A stretch of 64,000 bases of DNA, from NCBI RefSeq assembly GCF_023715505.1, contig NZ_JAMBOH010000015.1:1-64000 (forward strand). The letters run 5' to 3'. The DNA is from Neobacillus cucumis (lineage in GTDB: Bacteria; Bacillota; Bacilli; Bacillales_B; DSM-18226). Positions within the stretch are counted from its first letter, which is position 1. Every line of letters starts with the position of its first letter. Shown here piece after piece: positions 54,442 to 63,658 of the stretch. Position numbers and translations under genes: made by a program. A model generated the notes under the pieces. It worked only from the letters and a program-made list of their open reading frames with translations. It did no database searches and was not told the DNA's origin.

Positions 54442-55737
54442 ATGAAAAGGACTTTACGATTACACATGGTTTGTCTAGCCATCTTGAGTCTGTCTCTGTC
54501 AGCCTGTGGAACGACTAGTTTGAAAGAGCCGAAGCCAAAAGAAGCAGAAACCCCCACACATAAGCTTACGCTGGATATTCGGAATCCAAAAGTGGAAATT
54601 TCCAAGCAGTTTGAACAATTGGCAGCCGTGTATGAAAAGGAAAATCCAAATGTAGAAATCAAGATTCACACGGTTGGCGGTGCTGCAGATGACTTAAGCG
54701 ATCTGAAGGCAGAGATTTCTGCAGGCAATGGTCCTGATATTTTCACAAATACCGGGTATCAAAATGCAATCCTATGGAAGAACTACTTGGAGGATCTTTC
54801 AGATCAGCCATGGATTAAAAATGCCTATCCAGTGGCTTTACAGCCAATGATATTGGATCATAAAATTTACGGAATGCCGCTAAACCTAGAGGGGTATGGT
54901 TTCATTTATAATAAGGATTTATTTAAAAAGGCAGGTATTGAATCTGTTCCTAAAACGTTGACTCAATTAACAGCAGCAGCCAAACAATTGCAAAAAGCAG
55001 GTATAACGCCTTTTGCAACCGGTTATTACGAGGAGTGGAAACTGGGTGTTCATTTGTTGAATATTGCCTTTGCTCAGCAAGAAGAACCAACTGCTTTTAT
55101 AAAAGCCCTTAATAACGGAACAGAAAAGATAACTAACAATCAAACATTTAAAGATACAATCAATCTGTTGGATGTTACATTAAAATATGGAAATGCAAAT
55201 CCGCTCTCAACGGATTACAATATGGAAGTCAATTTATTTGCCACAGGAAAAGCAGCGATGATTCAACAAGGCAACTGGGTGCAGCCCACGCTTGACCAGA
55301 TCTCGCCAAATATGAATGTCGGATTTCTGCCACTCTCCATTAATGATGAAAGGAAGAATGACGCCTTAGTAGTCAGTGTACCCAACTATTGGGTTGTCAA
55401 CAAACAAACCACACCAGAGAAGAAGAAGGAAGCAAAGAAATTCTTAAACTGGATGGTTTCCTCCGAGCAGGGGAAAAGGTTTATGACCAATGAGTTCAAA
55501 TTTATTCCTGCGTTTAAAAACATAAAAGTGGACGATGTAGGACCGCTGGCTCATGATACGCTCGCCTACTATCAAGCGGGGAAAATACTGGAATCCAATT
55601 GGCCAGACTTCCCGGTTGGTGTAAGAGAAGAGTTCGGACTGGCGATGCAGCTGTACGTAAGAAAACAGCTTACTCGCGATCAATTACTAGAAGAATTCCA
55701 AAAATCCTGGGATAAGGCCAAGTCCACTTTGAAATAA
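54442..55737 (+). CDS. Sugar-type extracellular solute-binding lipoprotein
   Basis: A 431-residue family 1 binding protein. The lipobox is LSLSACGT (Cys near residue 22). Mature landmarks: VYEKENPNVEIKIHTVGGAA, AEISAGNGPDIFTNTGYQNA, YGMPLNLEGYGFIYNKDLFK, AAMIQQGNWVQPTLDQI. GGGGGTAGGA before ATG 54442 sets the start. Usually encoded with two permease genes, but none follow: a terminator and levansucrase come next. It may use a permease elsewhere or present ligand to the kinase. Confidence 0.88.
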   Translation: MKRTLRLHMVCLAILSLSLSACGTTSLKEPKPKEAETPTHKLTLDIRNPKVEISKQFEQLAAVYEKENPNVEIKIHTVGGAADDLSDLKAEISAGNGPDIFTNTGYQNAILWKNYLEDLSDQPWIKNAYPVALQPMILDHKIYGMPLNLEGYGFIYNKDLFKKAGIESVPKTLTQLTAAAKQLQKAGITPFATGYYEEWKLGVHLLNIAFAQQEEPTAFIKALNNGTEKITNNQTFKDTINLLDVTLKYGNANPLSTDYNMEVNLFATGKAAMIQQGNWVQPTLDQISPNMNVGFLPLSINDERKNDALVVSVPNYWVVNKQTTPEKKKEAKKFLNWMVSSEQGKRFMTNEFKFIPAFKNIKVDDVGPLAHDTLAYYQAGKILESNWPDFPVGVREEFGLAMQLYVRKQLTRDQLLEEFQKSWDKAKSTLK

Positions 55738-55744
55738 ACTTTTC

Positions 55745-55767
55745 TGCCTCCGTTTGGGGGCTTTTTT
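55745..55767 (+). terminator. Terminator of the binding-protein gene
   Basis: GCCTCC-gttt-GGGGGC followed by TTTTTTG. Confidence 0.8.
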
Positions 55768-55937
55768 GTTTTTATTTATTTCAACTGCAAGAGTTGCCAT
55801 CCCCTATATCAATTTAAGACGAAATTCTAATCAATCCATGCCATCCCCAATAAACTCGTCCTCCTCTATACTTTTAATTAATAAGAAACTATCACTAGCT
55901 TTCTTATCAAATTTATACATATCCAAGGAGGAAGAAG

Positions 55938-57422
55938 ATGAACTTCAAAAGATTGACGAAAAAAGCAGCTGCCGTAACATTCAGTACAGCTATATTAGTA
56001 GGAGCGGGCGGACCGCAAATTTTTGCGCAGCAAATGACCAGTGGGGATTACAAAAAAGACTATGGTTTTGCCCATATTACACGCGCTGACATGCTAAAAA
56101 TTCCAGGACAACAAAATAGTCCTCAATTTAAAGTGCCTCAATTCAATGTATCAGCAATCAAAAACATTGATTCGGCAAAAGGGTATGATAAGTCAGGGAA
56201 CTTAATAGATTTAGATGTATGGGATAGCTGGCCACTGCAAAACGCTGATGGTACTGCGGCAAATTATCAAGGATATCATATCGTTTTCGCTTTAGCAGGT
56301 GACCCAAAAAACAGCAATGATACTTCAATTTATTTATTCTATCAAAAAGTCGGTGATACATCGATTGACAGCTGGAAAAATGCTGGAAGAGTATTTAAAG
56401 ATATTGATAAATTTGTTCCAAATGACCCGTATCTTAAATATCAAACACAGGAGTGGTCAGGTTCTGCTACTTTAACCAAAGATGGCCAAGTCCGTTTATT
56501 CTATACAGATTACTCAGGTAATACTGAAGATGGTGGAACCGGTGCTGGTAACCAAATTATTTCAACTGCTCAAGTCAACTTTTCCCAGCCGGATGCAGCT
56601 ACACTTAAAGTCGATGGAGTATCTGATCACAAATCTGTCTTTGATGGCGGAGACGGTACAGTTTATCAAAATATTCAGCAATTTATCGATGAAGGCAAGT
56701 GGATTTCAGGTGATAACCATACTTTAAGAGACCCTCATTATGTTGAAGATAGGGGCCATAAATATCTTGTCTTTGAAGCTAATACTGGAACAACAGATGG
56801 TTATCAAGGCGATCAGTCTTTCAATAATAAAGCTTACTATGGCGGAAGTGACGTCTTCTTCCAGAATGAAAAAAATAAACTGCTACAAAGTCCTAAAAAA
56901 CAAATTGCTTCTTTAGCGAATGGTGCATTAGGCATTGTTGAATTGAATGATGACTATACAGTAAAAAGTGTTATGAAACCATTAATTGCATCAAACACAG
57001 TAACAGATGAAATCGAACGCGCCAATATATTTAAAATGAATAATAAATGGTATCTATTCACGGATTCAAGAGGATCCAAAATGACGATTGATGGAATTAA
57101 CGACAAAGATGTTTATATGCTAGGGTTCGTAGCCGATTCCTTAAATGGTCCATTCAAACCGTTAAATGAAACTGGACTTGTATTGAATATGAATCTTGAT
57201 CCTGCTGATCTCACATTTACTTACTCTCATTTTGCTGTACCGCAACCTGAAGGTAATAATGTGGTAATCACAAGTTATATGACGAATAGAGGCTTCTATC
57301 CAGACCATCATTCTACCTTTGCGCCAAGCTTTTTGCTTAATATTCAAGGAACAAAAACATCTGTTGTACCAAACAGCATCCTTGAGCAAGGTCAATTAAC
57401 AGTTGGCGATAAAAACAAATAA
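55938..57422 (+). CDS. sacB: Levansucrase (GH68), secreted
   Basis: Transfers fructose from sucrose onto growing levan. The 494-residue product has a Sec signal peptide (KKAAAVTFSTAILVGAGGPQ, cleavage near FAQ-Q) and a five-bladed GH68 propeller. Nucleophile Asp is in LDVWDSWPLQN, transition-state Asp in LRDPHYVEDRG, acid/base Glu in TDEIERANIF, plus QEWSGSATL and the calcium-loop region. AAGGAGGAAGAAG before the ATG. No SacY-type antiterminator site was found in the 200-base leader, so control is probably by the upstream two-component system. Confidence 0.95.
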   Translation: MNFKRLTKKAAAVTFSTAILVGAGGPQIFAQQMTSGDYKKDYGFAHITRADMLKIPGQQNSPQFKVPQFNVSAIKNIDSAKGYDKSGNLIDLDVWDSWPLQNADGTAANYQGYHIVFALAGDPKNSNDTSIYLFYQKVGDTSIDSWKNAGRVFKDIDKFVPNDPYLKYQTQEWSGSATLTKDGQVRLFYTDYSGNTEDGGTGAGNQIISTAQVNFSQPDAATLKVDGVSDHKSVFDGGDGTVYQNIQQFIDEGKWISGDNHTLRDPHYVEDRGHKYLVFEANTGTTDGYQGDQSFNNKAYYGGSDVFFQNEKNKLLQSPKKQIASLANGALGIVELNDDYTVKSVMKPLIASNTVTDEIERANIFKMNNKWYLFTDSRGSKMTIDGINDKDVYMLGFVADSLNGPFKPLNETGLVLNMNLDPADLTFTYSHFAVPQPEGNNVVITSYMTNRGFYPDHHSTFAPSFLLNIQGTKTSVVPNSILEQGQLTVGDKNK

Positions 57423-57461
57423 TTTTTGTCCCGGATACTGTATAAAGCAAATTCAGGCGAA

Positions 57462-57493
57462 AGAAAATGTCGATATTCTATCGACATTTTCTT
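57462..57493 (+). terminator. Terminator of sacB
   Basis: GAAAATGTCGAT-attct-ATCGACATTTTC followed by TTT. Confidence 0.85.
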
Positions 57494-57605
57494 TATATAT
57501 GTACCGCGCTAATTTATGAGTGAAGGAAGGCATATTCGCATTCTTAAAGCAATTTTAATTGCTTTTTTTATTTTGTCACGAATCAATATGATATTTAAAT
57601 ACAAT

Positions 57606-57635
57606 GAATTCGTTATCCGATCGCAACAAGATAAA
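57606..57635 (+). promoter_or_regulatory. Shared 30-bp element upstream of the glycosyltransferase gene
   Basis: GAATTCGTTATCCGATCGCA + ACAAGATAAA. 27 of 30 bases match the copy at 59231. It contains the dyad TTATC-N12-GATAA and lies 29 bases before the TTG start. Confidence 0.6.
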
Positions 57636-57664
57636 CCAAAAGTTAAAAAAAGGGGGGATAAAAT

Positions 57665-59035
57665 TTGTATATAGTTTCGTTCATTTTATTTGTGTTATGT
57701 ATACTATTTCCGTTGTTTCATACTTTCAATGCTTTAAAAGCTTCAAAGAAAATACCTAGTTATTTGGAAGTAACACCTGACAAAGAAGTTGGAATGAGTA
57801 TTTTAATTCCTTGTTACAATGAAGCCTCCATTTTGTCTACCACCATTCAAGGAATGAAGCAACTTCATTATCGTAACTATGAACTGATTTTCATTAACGA
57901 TGGTTCTACGGATGAGACCATGAAATCATTAATCAGTGAGCTCGAATTAATTCCACAAGAATTAAAAAAGCCTGCTCACGCTTTAGACTTCATGCCCGTT
58001 CGACAAATTTATCTTTCTAGTCAATATAAGGATGTGCTAGTGATTGATAAAGAAAATGGGGGAAAAGCCGATAGCTTAAATGCGGGAATAACATATGCCA
58101 CAAAAGACATTGTAATTACATTAGACGCAGATAGCGTTTTGGATGCAAAAGCCTTATCTATTTTAAATCAAGTATTTGATGATTCCTCTGTGATTGCTGC
58201 TGGGGGGAATGTCCATATATTACAAGGACTTGAACAAACTCGAAATGGTTTTGTACCATCGCTTGGCAAGATGAAACAAATTGTGCGCTTTCAGATTTTA
58301 GAATACTTGCGAGGATTTTACATTTTAAAAGCGCCATTAGCCAAATCCAATGCCTTGTCGATTATTTCAGGAGCCTTTGGAGCCTTCAAACGAAATGTAT
58401 TATTAGAGGTTGGCGGATATCGACAAACAATTGGAGAAGATATTGATATTACATTAAAGGTGCAGCAATATGCCATGAAACATAAAGGAACGCGCGTTTT
58501 ATTTGTACCTGAAGCAATTTGTTTTACCGAAGTTCCTGAGTCATGGAAAGATTTATACAATCAACGAATACGCTGGCAAAAAGCGTTCATGGATTGCTTT
58601 GTTTTGTATTTCATCACATTCATCAAGAGTATGGTTACCAATCGCGTTTCCTTTTTCTTCTTAGTCGATTCTTTTTTAGTCGGTGTCGTCTCTTCGTATT
58701 TCACAGGATTTTTTCTGATTAGCTTGATAGTTTCTATCTCTGAAATCTCCTGGAAAGTGATTCAGTTTTATGTAATCGGATCACTTGTAGTGAATATGTT
58801 ATATATTGTCATTAGCTTAATTATTTCGAATCAGTATGGGTTCGGATATTCAAAACGAAATTTATTCGCCATTATCAGTACGATTTTCTTAGATTTATTC
58901 ATCTTCCGTTTTATCAATTTGTTTTATATCATGGTTGGAAGTGCAGCTTATTTTGTCAATAAAGAAGGGTGGAACAAAGTTGCTCGGACGGGGCGTGACT
59001 ATTATGTTGAGGAAGTGTACAAGCAAAGTGCTTGA
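57665..59035 (+). CDS. Membrane-bound family 2 glycosyltransferase
   Basis: A 456-residue processive-type GT2. Helix at 1-20, then the catalytic domain: MSILIPCYNEASILSTTIQG, FINDGSTDET, ITLDADSVLD (DxD), GEDIDITLKVQQY and NQRIRWQKAF (Q-x2-RW). Four C-terminal helices follow. This layout is that of BcsA/IcaA/HasA-like synthases that extrude polysaccharide. The start is TTG 57665 after GGGGGGA. Its place between levansucrase and endolevanase suggests a second exopolysaccharide under the same control; the sugar is unknown. Confidence 0.85.
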   Translation: MYIVSFILFVLCILFPLFHTFNALKASKKIPSYLEVTPDKEVGMSILIPCYNEASILSTTIQGMKQLHYRNYELIFINDGSTDETMKSLISELELIPQELKKPAHALDFMPVRQIYLSSQYKDVLVIDKENGGKADSLNAGITYATKDIVITLDADSVLDAKALSILNQVFDDSSVIAAGGNVHILQGLEQTRNGFVPSLGKMKQIVRFQILEYLRGFYILKAPLAKSNALSIISGAFGAFKRNVLLEVGGYRQTIGEDIDITLKVQQYAMKHKGTRVLFVPEAICFTEVPESWKDLYNQRIRWQKAFMDCFVLYFITFIKSMVTNRVSFFFLVDSFLVGVVSSYFTGFFLISLIVSISEISWKVIQFYVIGSLVVNMLYIVISLIISNQYGFGYSKRNLFAIISTIFLDLFIFRFINLFYIMVGSAAYFVNKEGWNKVARTGRDYYVEEVYKQSA

Positions 59036-59230
59036 GTAGTAAAGAAGGGTATTGAAAATGAGATCACTCAAAACCGTTTTAAGAATGATTACTGATTTAC
59101 TTTGAATATGAAATAACATAATTTAGTTTTTAAACAACATTAATAAATACAGTAACTTTATGTACTGGTTTAAACGTCTTTATCGATATGAACAAACTGT
59201 CAAAAAAGCATGATTTTTTTAAAATTAAAA

Positions 59231-59260
59231 GAATTCGTTATCAAATCGCAACGAGATAAA
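59231..59260 (+). promoter_or_regulatory. Shared 30-bp element upstream of levB
   Basis: GAATTCGTTATCAAATCGCA + ACGAGATAAA, 25 bases before the levB TTG start; counterpart of 57606-57635. Confidence 0.6.
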
Positions 59261-59285
59261 AACAATATAAAAATGAGGAATTTAT

Positions 59286-60851
59286 TTGTTAATAAAAATA
59301 ACGGATAAGAAAGTATACAAATATTTAGTATTTTTTACTATTTGTTTAAGCCTATTAGCATTCATCAGAATAATTATCGATCATACAGATAATAGGAGAA
59401 AAAAAGAAGTGACGCATTATCAGCCAACATATCGAGCAGCGTACCATTTTACGGTACCGGACAAATGGAAAAACGATCCTCAAAGGCCTATTTATTTTGA
59501 TGGAAAGTATCATTACTATTATCTTTATAATCGCGATTATCCGAATGGAAATGGAACAGAATGGCGACATGCGACATCAAAGGATTTAGCACATTGGAAA
59601 GATGAAGAGGTGGCCATTCCAAAATTTACAAACAAAAACGGGGACGTATGGTCTGGATCAGTCGTTATTGACACAAAAAATACAGCAGGTTTTGGAAAAG
59701 GAGCCATTGTTGCAATTATGACACAGCCCTCTGCCGATGGAGGTAAGCAGGAACAATATCTATGGTATAGTACAAATAAAGGAAAAACTTTTACATCTTA
59801 TAGTAGTCAGCCTGTTCTAGCTAATCCGGGTGCAAAAGATTTTCGAGATCCAAAAATTATCTGGGATCGTCAAGCGGAAAAATGGGTGATGGCTTTGGCG
59901 GAAGGATCGAAGATTGGTTTTTATGAATCCGATAATCTGAAGAAATGGGATTATACTGGAGGCTTCTTAACGGAAAATATAGGTGTTGTAGAATGTCCTG
60001 ATCTTTTTCAGATACGGGCAAATGACGGGATGTATAAGTGGGTACTTGGTACAAGTGCAAATGGAAAATCATCAGGTAAACCGAATACCTACGCATATTG
60101 GACTGGTACCTATAATGGAAAGGAATTTGTTGTAGATCACAGTGAACCCCAGTGGTTAGATTATGGCTTTGATTGGTATGGCGGGGTAACGTTTGAAGAT
60201 GGAAAAGCAAACGACAAATTTAAACGGCGATATGCTCTCGCATGGATGAATAAATGGGAATATGCCAACAACACTCCCACAATGGAAGAGGATTTTAACG
60301 GGATGGATTCAATTGTTCGTGAAATTGAACTAAAGCATGCGGGCAGCAACGAATATTATTTAACCTCTAAGCCCATCGAAGCGATCAATGATCTAGTATA
60401 TTCAAAAGATTATATAAAAAAAATGAATGTAAATGGCTCTGAAACTCTCAAAATAGCAGGCGATACATATGAGCTGGAAACAGAGATCTCCTGGTCAGAG
60501 CTCAAAAATGTAGGGTTAAGGCTTCGAGAATCAGCCGATAAAGACAGTCACGTCGATGTCGGTATTTTTGTTGAACAGGGGTACTCCTATGTCAATCGAG
60601 CGTTTACGAAGCAGCCTGATAACAGCAGGCAGTACGTGGAAAGCAAGGCTCCTTTCGATGTCAGCAAAAAGAAAGTTCACTTAAGGATTCTTGTTGATAA
60701 ATCCAGTATTGAAGTCTTTGTGGATGACGGAAAGGTTGTTCATTCAAATTTAATCTTTCCTGATCCTGCCGATCGGGGCATCACCCTCTTTTCAGATGGA
60801 GGAACAGCGGTATTTGAAAATATTATAGTTAAAAATTTGAAGATGCAATAG
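59286..60851 (+). CDS. levB: Endolevanase (GH32), LevB-like, membrane-anchored
   Basis: Hydrolyses levan into oligofructans. The 521-residue product has an N-terminal anchor (YLVFFTICLSLLAFIRIII) and a GH32 propeller. Nucleophile Asp in FTVPDKWKNDPQRPIYFDG, RDP in KDFRDPKIIWD, acid/base Glu in GVVECPDLFQI; the C-terminal beta-sandwich ends in VDKSSIEVFVDDGKVVHSN. It matches recalled B. subtilis LevB closely (516 residues). TTG 59286 after GAGG is the start. In B. subtilis levB directly follows sacB; here a glycosyltransferase gene is inserted between them. Confidence 0.93.
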   Translation: MLIKITDKKVYKYLVFFTICLSLLAFIRIIIDHTDNRRKKEVTHYQPTYRAAYHFTVPDKWKNDPQRPIYFDGKYHYYYLYNRDYPNGNGTEWRHATSKDLAHWKDEEVAIPKFTNKNGDVWSGSVVIDTKNTAGFGKGAIVAIMTQPSADGGKQEQYLWYSTNKGKTFTSYSSQPVLANPGAKDFRDPKIIWDRQAEKWVMALAEGSKIGFYESDNLKKWDYTGGFLTENIGVVECPDLFQIRANDGMYKWVLGTSANGKSSGKPNTYAYWTGTYNGKEFVVDHSEPQWLDYGFDWYGGVTFEDGKANDKFKRRYALAWMNKWEYANNTPTMEEDFNGMDSIVREIELKHAGSNEYYLTSKPIEAINDLVYSKDYIKKMNVNGSETLKIAGDTYELETEISWSELKNVGLRLRESADKDSHVDVGIFVEQGYSYVNRAFTKQPDNSRQYVESKAPFDVSKKKVHLRILVDKSSIEVFVDDGKVVHSNLIFPDPADRGITLFSDGGTAVFENIIVKNLKMQ

Positions 60852-60991
60852 CATAAGGTCAAGGGAAATTAAAGCGCTAATTTTAGAACAATTTCATTCA
60901 AGCAACTTTTTAATAACTTTTAACACATTAGGATTGATTCGATTCCTTAAGTTTCCTTTAACAGCCTTCAAATTAGATTCAAATGAAAATT

Positions 60992-61057
60992 CCCCCATAA
61001 AAAAACTACACTTCCAATTGTTGTGTCCAACAATGGGGGTGCAGTTTTTTATGGGGG
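60992..61057 (+). terminator. Long terminator of levB
   Basis: CCCCCATAAAAAAACTACAC ... GTGCAGTTTTTTATGGGGG with an inner hairpin TTGTTG/CAACAA. The gap 60852-61282 holds nothing else. Confidence 0.8.
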
Positions 61058-61282
61058 GTTTTTTTGTTAATTATTTCTTAAATAATAAATTAATTTTCTA
61101 GCTCGCGCCTTTTTGTAGAAGATTTATTTCTTTAATCTGAGACTTTAGATGTATTCAATTTTCTTGTTGAAGAAGTTATTATATTTCGATGGAAAGGTTT
61201 GAAAATCATTTTTCTTTCATCCCTTTTTCAATCAATGGTGATTTAATAAAAGTATCGAAAAAAGAGGGAAGGTATTTCAAAA

Positions 61283-62398
61283 ATGTCTTTAGGTTCATTT
61301 GTATTGGGTTTTTCAACAGCGGATATAGACTACGAAATGTTAAAAAACTTAGGAATTTCTATAGGGATTCTACTTTTGTTTATTGTTTTTAGAAATCTAT
61401 TTACCAAATATGTGTTTCAGTTAATATTAAAATTGTCCAGGAAAACCCCAACTGATTTCTTCACACAAATCTGTTTAAGTTTTGAACGTCCTTTAGGATG
61501 GTTCTTTATTATTTTTGGTTTGTATATTGCAATGGATTATTTCCCTTTTATTGAACAGCACAATACACTGTTTTTAAAATTTTTACGTTCAATGGTTATT
61601 GTATTGATTACATGGGGATTGTTTAATTTGTCCTCTCCAACTTCAGGGTTATTAATCAGTTTTAATCAAAAACTCAACAATAAAATTGATTTAATCCTTA
61701 TTCCGTTTATTTCAAGAACCATCCGTGTTATTATCATCGCCATCAGTATCAGTATTATCGGGCAGGAGTTTAATTATGACGTAAATGGATTGGTGGCAGG
61801 ACTTGGATTAGGGGGACTTGCATTTGCCTTAGCTGCCAAAGAAGCGGTAGGGAACCTTATTGGCGGGGTTGTCATTGTAACCGAAAAGCCATTTTCCATT
61901 GGTGATTGGATCTTAACTCCTAGTGTTGAGGGGATTGTCGAAGATATTAATTTTAGAAGCACGAAAGTTCGTACCTTTAGCCAAGCTCTAGTTACTGTTC
62001 CGAATGCTACACTTGCAAATGAGGCGATTACAAACTGGAGCCGCATGGGGAAAAGGAAGATCGATTTTCATTTAGGACTAAACTATCAAACTACAAAAGA
62101 AGAAATTGAAAGAGTAGTAAGCCGGATTGAAAAATTATTGAGAACACATGAAGAAATCCATCCGGATACGATTATGGTCGCATTTGATCATTATAATGAG
62201 AGCAGTCTCGATATCCTTGTCTATTTTTTCACGAATTCTACTGTTTGGGCAGAACACATTAAAATCAAACATGAAATCAATTTAGCGATCATGGGGATTT
62301 TAGAGGAAGAGGGAGTAGACGTTGCTTTTCCTAGCCGAACCATTTACGTATCTCCACAGTCAAATGAATTATTCCAAACAATGGGGTCTTATGATTGA
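61283..62398 (+). CDS. MscS family small-conductance mechanosensitive channel
   Basis: A 371-residue membrane protein with about four to five helices. The pore helix region is GLVAGLGLGGLAFALAAKEAVGNLIGG, followed by the beta domain PFSIGDWILTPSVEGIVEDI and VTVPNATLANEAITNWSRMG. The C-terminal alpha/beta domain has LDILVYFFT. It opens on hypo-osmotic shock to release solutes. AGGGAAGG before ATG 61283; the ATG at 61189 lies in another frame and is a shadow. Monocistronic. Confidence 0.92.
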   Translation: MSLGSFVLGFSTADIDYEMLKNLGISIGILLLFIVFRNLFTKYVFQLILKLSRKTPTDFFTQICLSFERPLGWFFIIFGLYIAMDYFPFIEQHNTLFLKFLRSMVIVLITWGLFNLSSPTSGLLISFNQKLNNKIDLILIPFISRTIRVIIIAISISIIGQEFNYDVNGLVAGLGLGGLAFALAAKEAVGNLIGGVVIVTEKPFSIGDWILTPSVEGIVEDINFRSTKVRTFSQALVTVPNATLANEAITNWSRMGKRKIDFHLGLNYQTTKEEIERVVSRIEKLLRTHEEIHPDTIMVAFDHYNESSLDILVYFFTNSTVWAEHIKIKHEINLAIMGILEEEGVDVAFPSRTIYVSPQSNELFQTMGSYD

Positions 62399-62420
62399 AA
62401 ATTAATCGTTGAGCGAACAA

Positions 62421-62464
62421 GTACAAAAGAAATAGGCTGTCGATGACAGCCTATTTCTTTGTAC
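62421..62464. terminator. Bidirectional terminator, MscS / BtuF-like genes
   Basis: GTACAAA-GAAATAGGCTGTC-gat-GACAGCCTATTTC-TTTGTAC, nearly perfect over 44 bases. Confidence 0.88.
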
Positions 62465-62505
62465 TAATATGGAGTTAAACATGAAAGGGAAGCGGATTGC
62501 TTCCC

Positions 62506-63324
62506 TCAAGAATTAATTAGTATGTCATTACCATTAGTATATATTGGAAAAATTTCAGGATGAAGGAGATGGGCAATTTGCGCCAGTCCGTTCAACAGCC
62601 GGGGGGATGGCCTGCAATAAAGAGGTTCATCGAGAATGAATAATTGATTATGTTTGACCGCATTCATTTGGTCCCAACCAGGACGTTTTAGAATTACCTT
62701 TGGATTTACTTTATTTTTATGAACGCCTACCCAAACGACACATATGACATCTGGATCTCTGAGCTTTACGTCTTCCCAACTAGTTTGGATGCTAGCTTCC
62801 GCCTGATCTTCAAAAACATTTTGTCCACCTGCAAGTCTGCTGACTTCTGTGAGCCAGTTCCCAGCACCTGGAGTAAAGATTGGCTTCGCCCACCACTCCC
62901 AATAAAGTGATTTTTTTGTATCTACTTGTTGGCTTAAAGAGTCGTAGTATGTAAGAATTCGAGTGAATTTTTCATACAGTTGTTTTGCTTTGTCGTAGGT
63001 CTGTGTTACTTTGCCGACAAACAAAAGACAGTCACCGACTTCTTGTAAGGATTGTGGATTTGGAACAATTACATATGGGATATTGCGTTTTTCAAGCTCT
63101 TTAATATTTCGTTCCATTCCCGGAACAGAAAGGGAGGCTAAGACCAAATCAGGCTTTAAGTCTTCAACTTTGTCCATGTCTATTTCTAAATCTGGACCGA
63201 GCCTTGGTAATCTATTGATTTCTTCGGGCCAATCAGAGAAATTATCTACGCCGATTAATGAGCCCGTTAACTCTAAATAGGCGATTAATTCGGTATTGCT
63301 GGGACAAATCGAAATCAGTTTCAA
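62506..63324 (-). CDS. BtuF-like periplasmic-binding-fold protein without signal peptide
   Basis: A 272-residue cobalamin/iron-siderophore-binding fold: KLISICPSNTELIAYLELTG at the start, RLPRLGPDLEIDMDKVEDLKPDLVLAS, TPGAGNWLTEVSRLAGGQNV and LYCRPSPRLLNGLAQIAHLL. There is no export signal, as in the cytoplasmic cobalamin-binding relatives of Bacillus. GGGAGG seven bases before TTG 63324 sets the start, nine codons after the first ATG. No permease or ATPase neighbours. Confidence 0.82.
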   Translation of the reverse strand: MKLISICPSNTELIAYLELTGSLIGVDNFSDWPEEINRLPRLGPDLEIDMDKVEDLKPDLVLASLSVPGMERNIKELEKRNIPYVIVPNPQSLQEVGDCLLFVGKVTQTYDKAKQLYEKFTRILTYYDSLSQQVDTKKSLYWEWWAKPIFTPGAGNWLTEVSRLAGGQNVFEDQAEASIQTSWEDVKLRDPDVICVVWVGVHKNKVNPKVILKRPGWDQMNAVKHNQLFILDEPLYCRPSPRLLNGLAQIAHLLHPEIFPIYTNGNDILINS

Positions 63325-63373
63325 CAAAATACCTCCCATCAAAACAATCATCTAACAATTATTATAAAACCAT

Positions 63374-63523
63374 CTAATACCAATTAACAGGGACTTGATT
63401 TAAGGCATGCCAAAAATTTCTGTAGGTAACAGCGGCTGGCGGTACCGGCGGTGGAGGAATAATAGGAACGGCTATCGGTTTATACCACGGATGATAGTAA
63501 TGTAAATATATGTAATGATACAT
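63374..63523 (-). CDS. Small Tyr/His/Pro-rich protein
   Basis: A 49-residue gene with GGGAAAGGTTG before ATG 63523. Product: MYHYIYLHYYHPWYKPIAVP, then IIPPPPVPPAAVTYRNFWHA and LNQVPVNWY. Tyr plus His plus Pro make up nearly half the residues. This composition recalls small spore-coat and crust proteins (Tyr-rich, cross-linkable), but no family is recognised. It lies alone between the BtuF-like gene and gltC. Confidence 0.65.
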   Translation of the reverse strand: MYHYIYLHYYHPWYKPIAVPIIPPPPVPPAAVTYRNFWHALNQVPVNWY

Positions 63524-63658
63524 ATAAATCAACCTTTCCCTTTTAGTTACAGTAGACTATGAGACCACACCCAAATTCGATTGGATAAAAGCCTATTTTA
63601 TGTCATTTAAACATTTTTAGAAGCATGAGAACCGTCCCCACGCTTCCCCGCGCTCCCC

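Noticed and set aside
55738..55937. SacY/SacT-type antiterminator before sacB
   Set aside because: No sequence resembling the ribonucleic antiterminator and no overlapping terminator immediately before sacB.
59058..59105. Fifteen-codon frame after the glycosyltransferase, with AAGGG before its ATG
   Set aside because: Too short to support by eye; no conservation evidence.
61189..61392. 67-codon frame overlapping the MscS gene start
   Set aside because: Different frame, no ribosome site, and it overlaps the clear MscS start.
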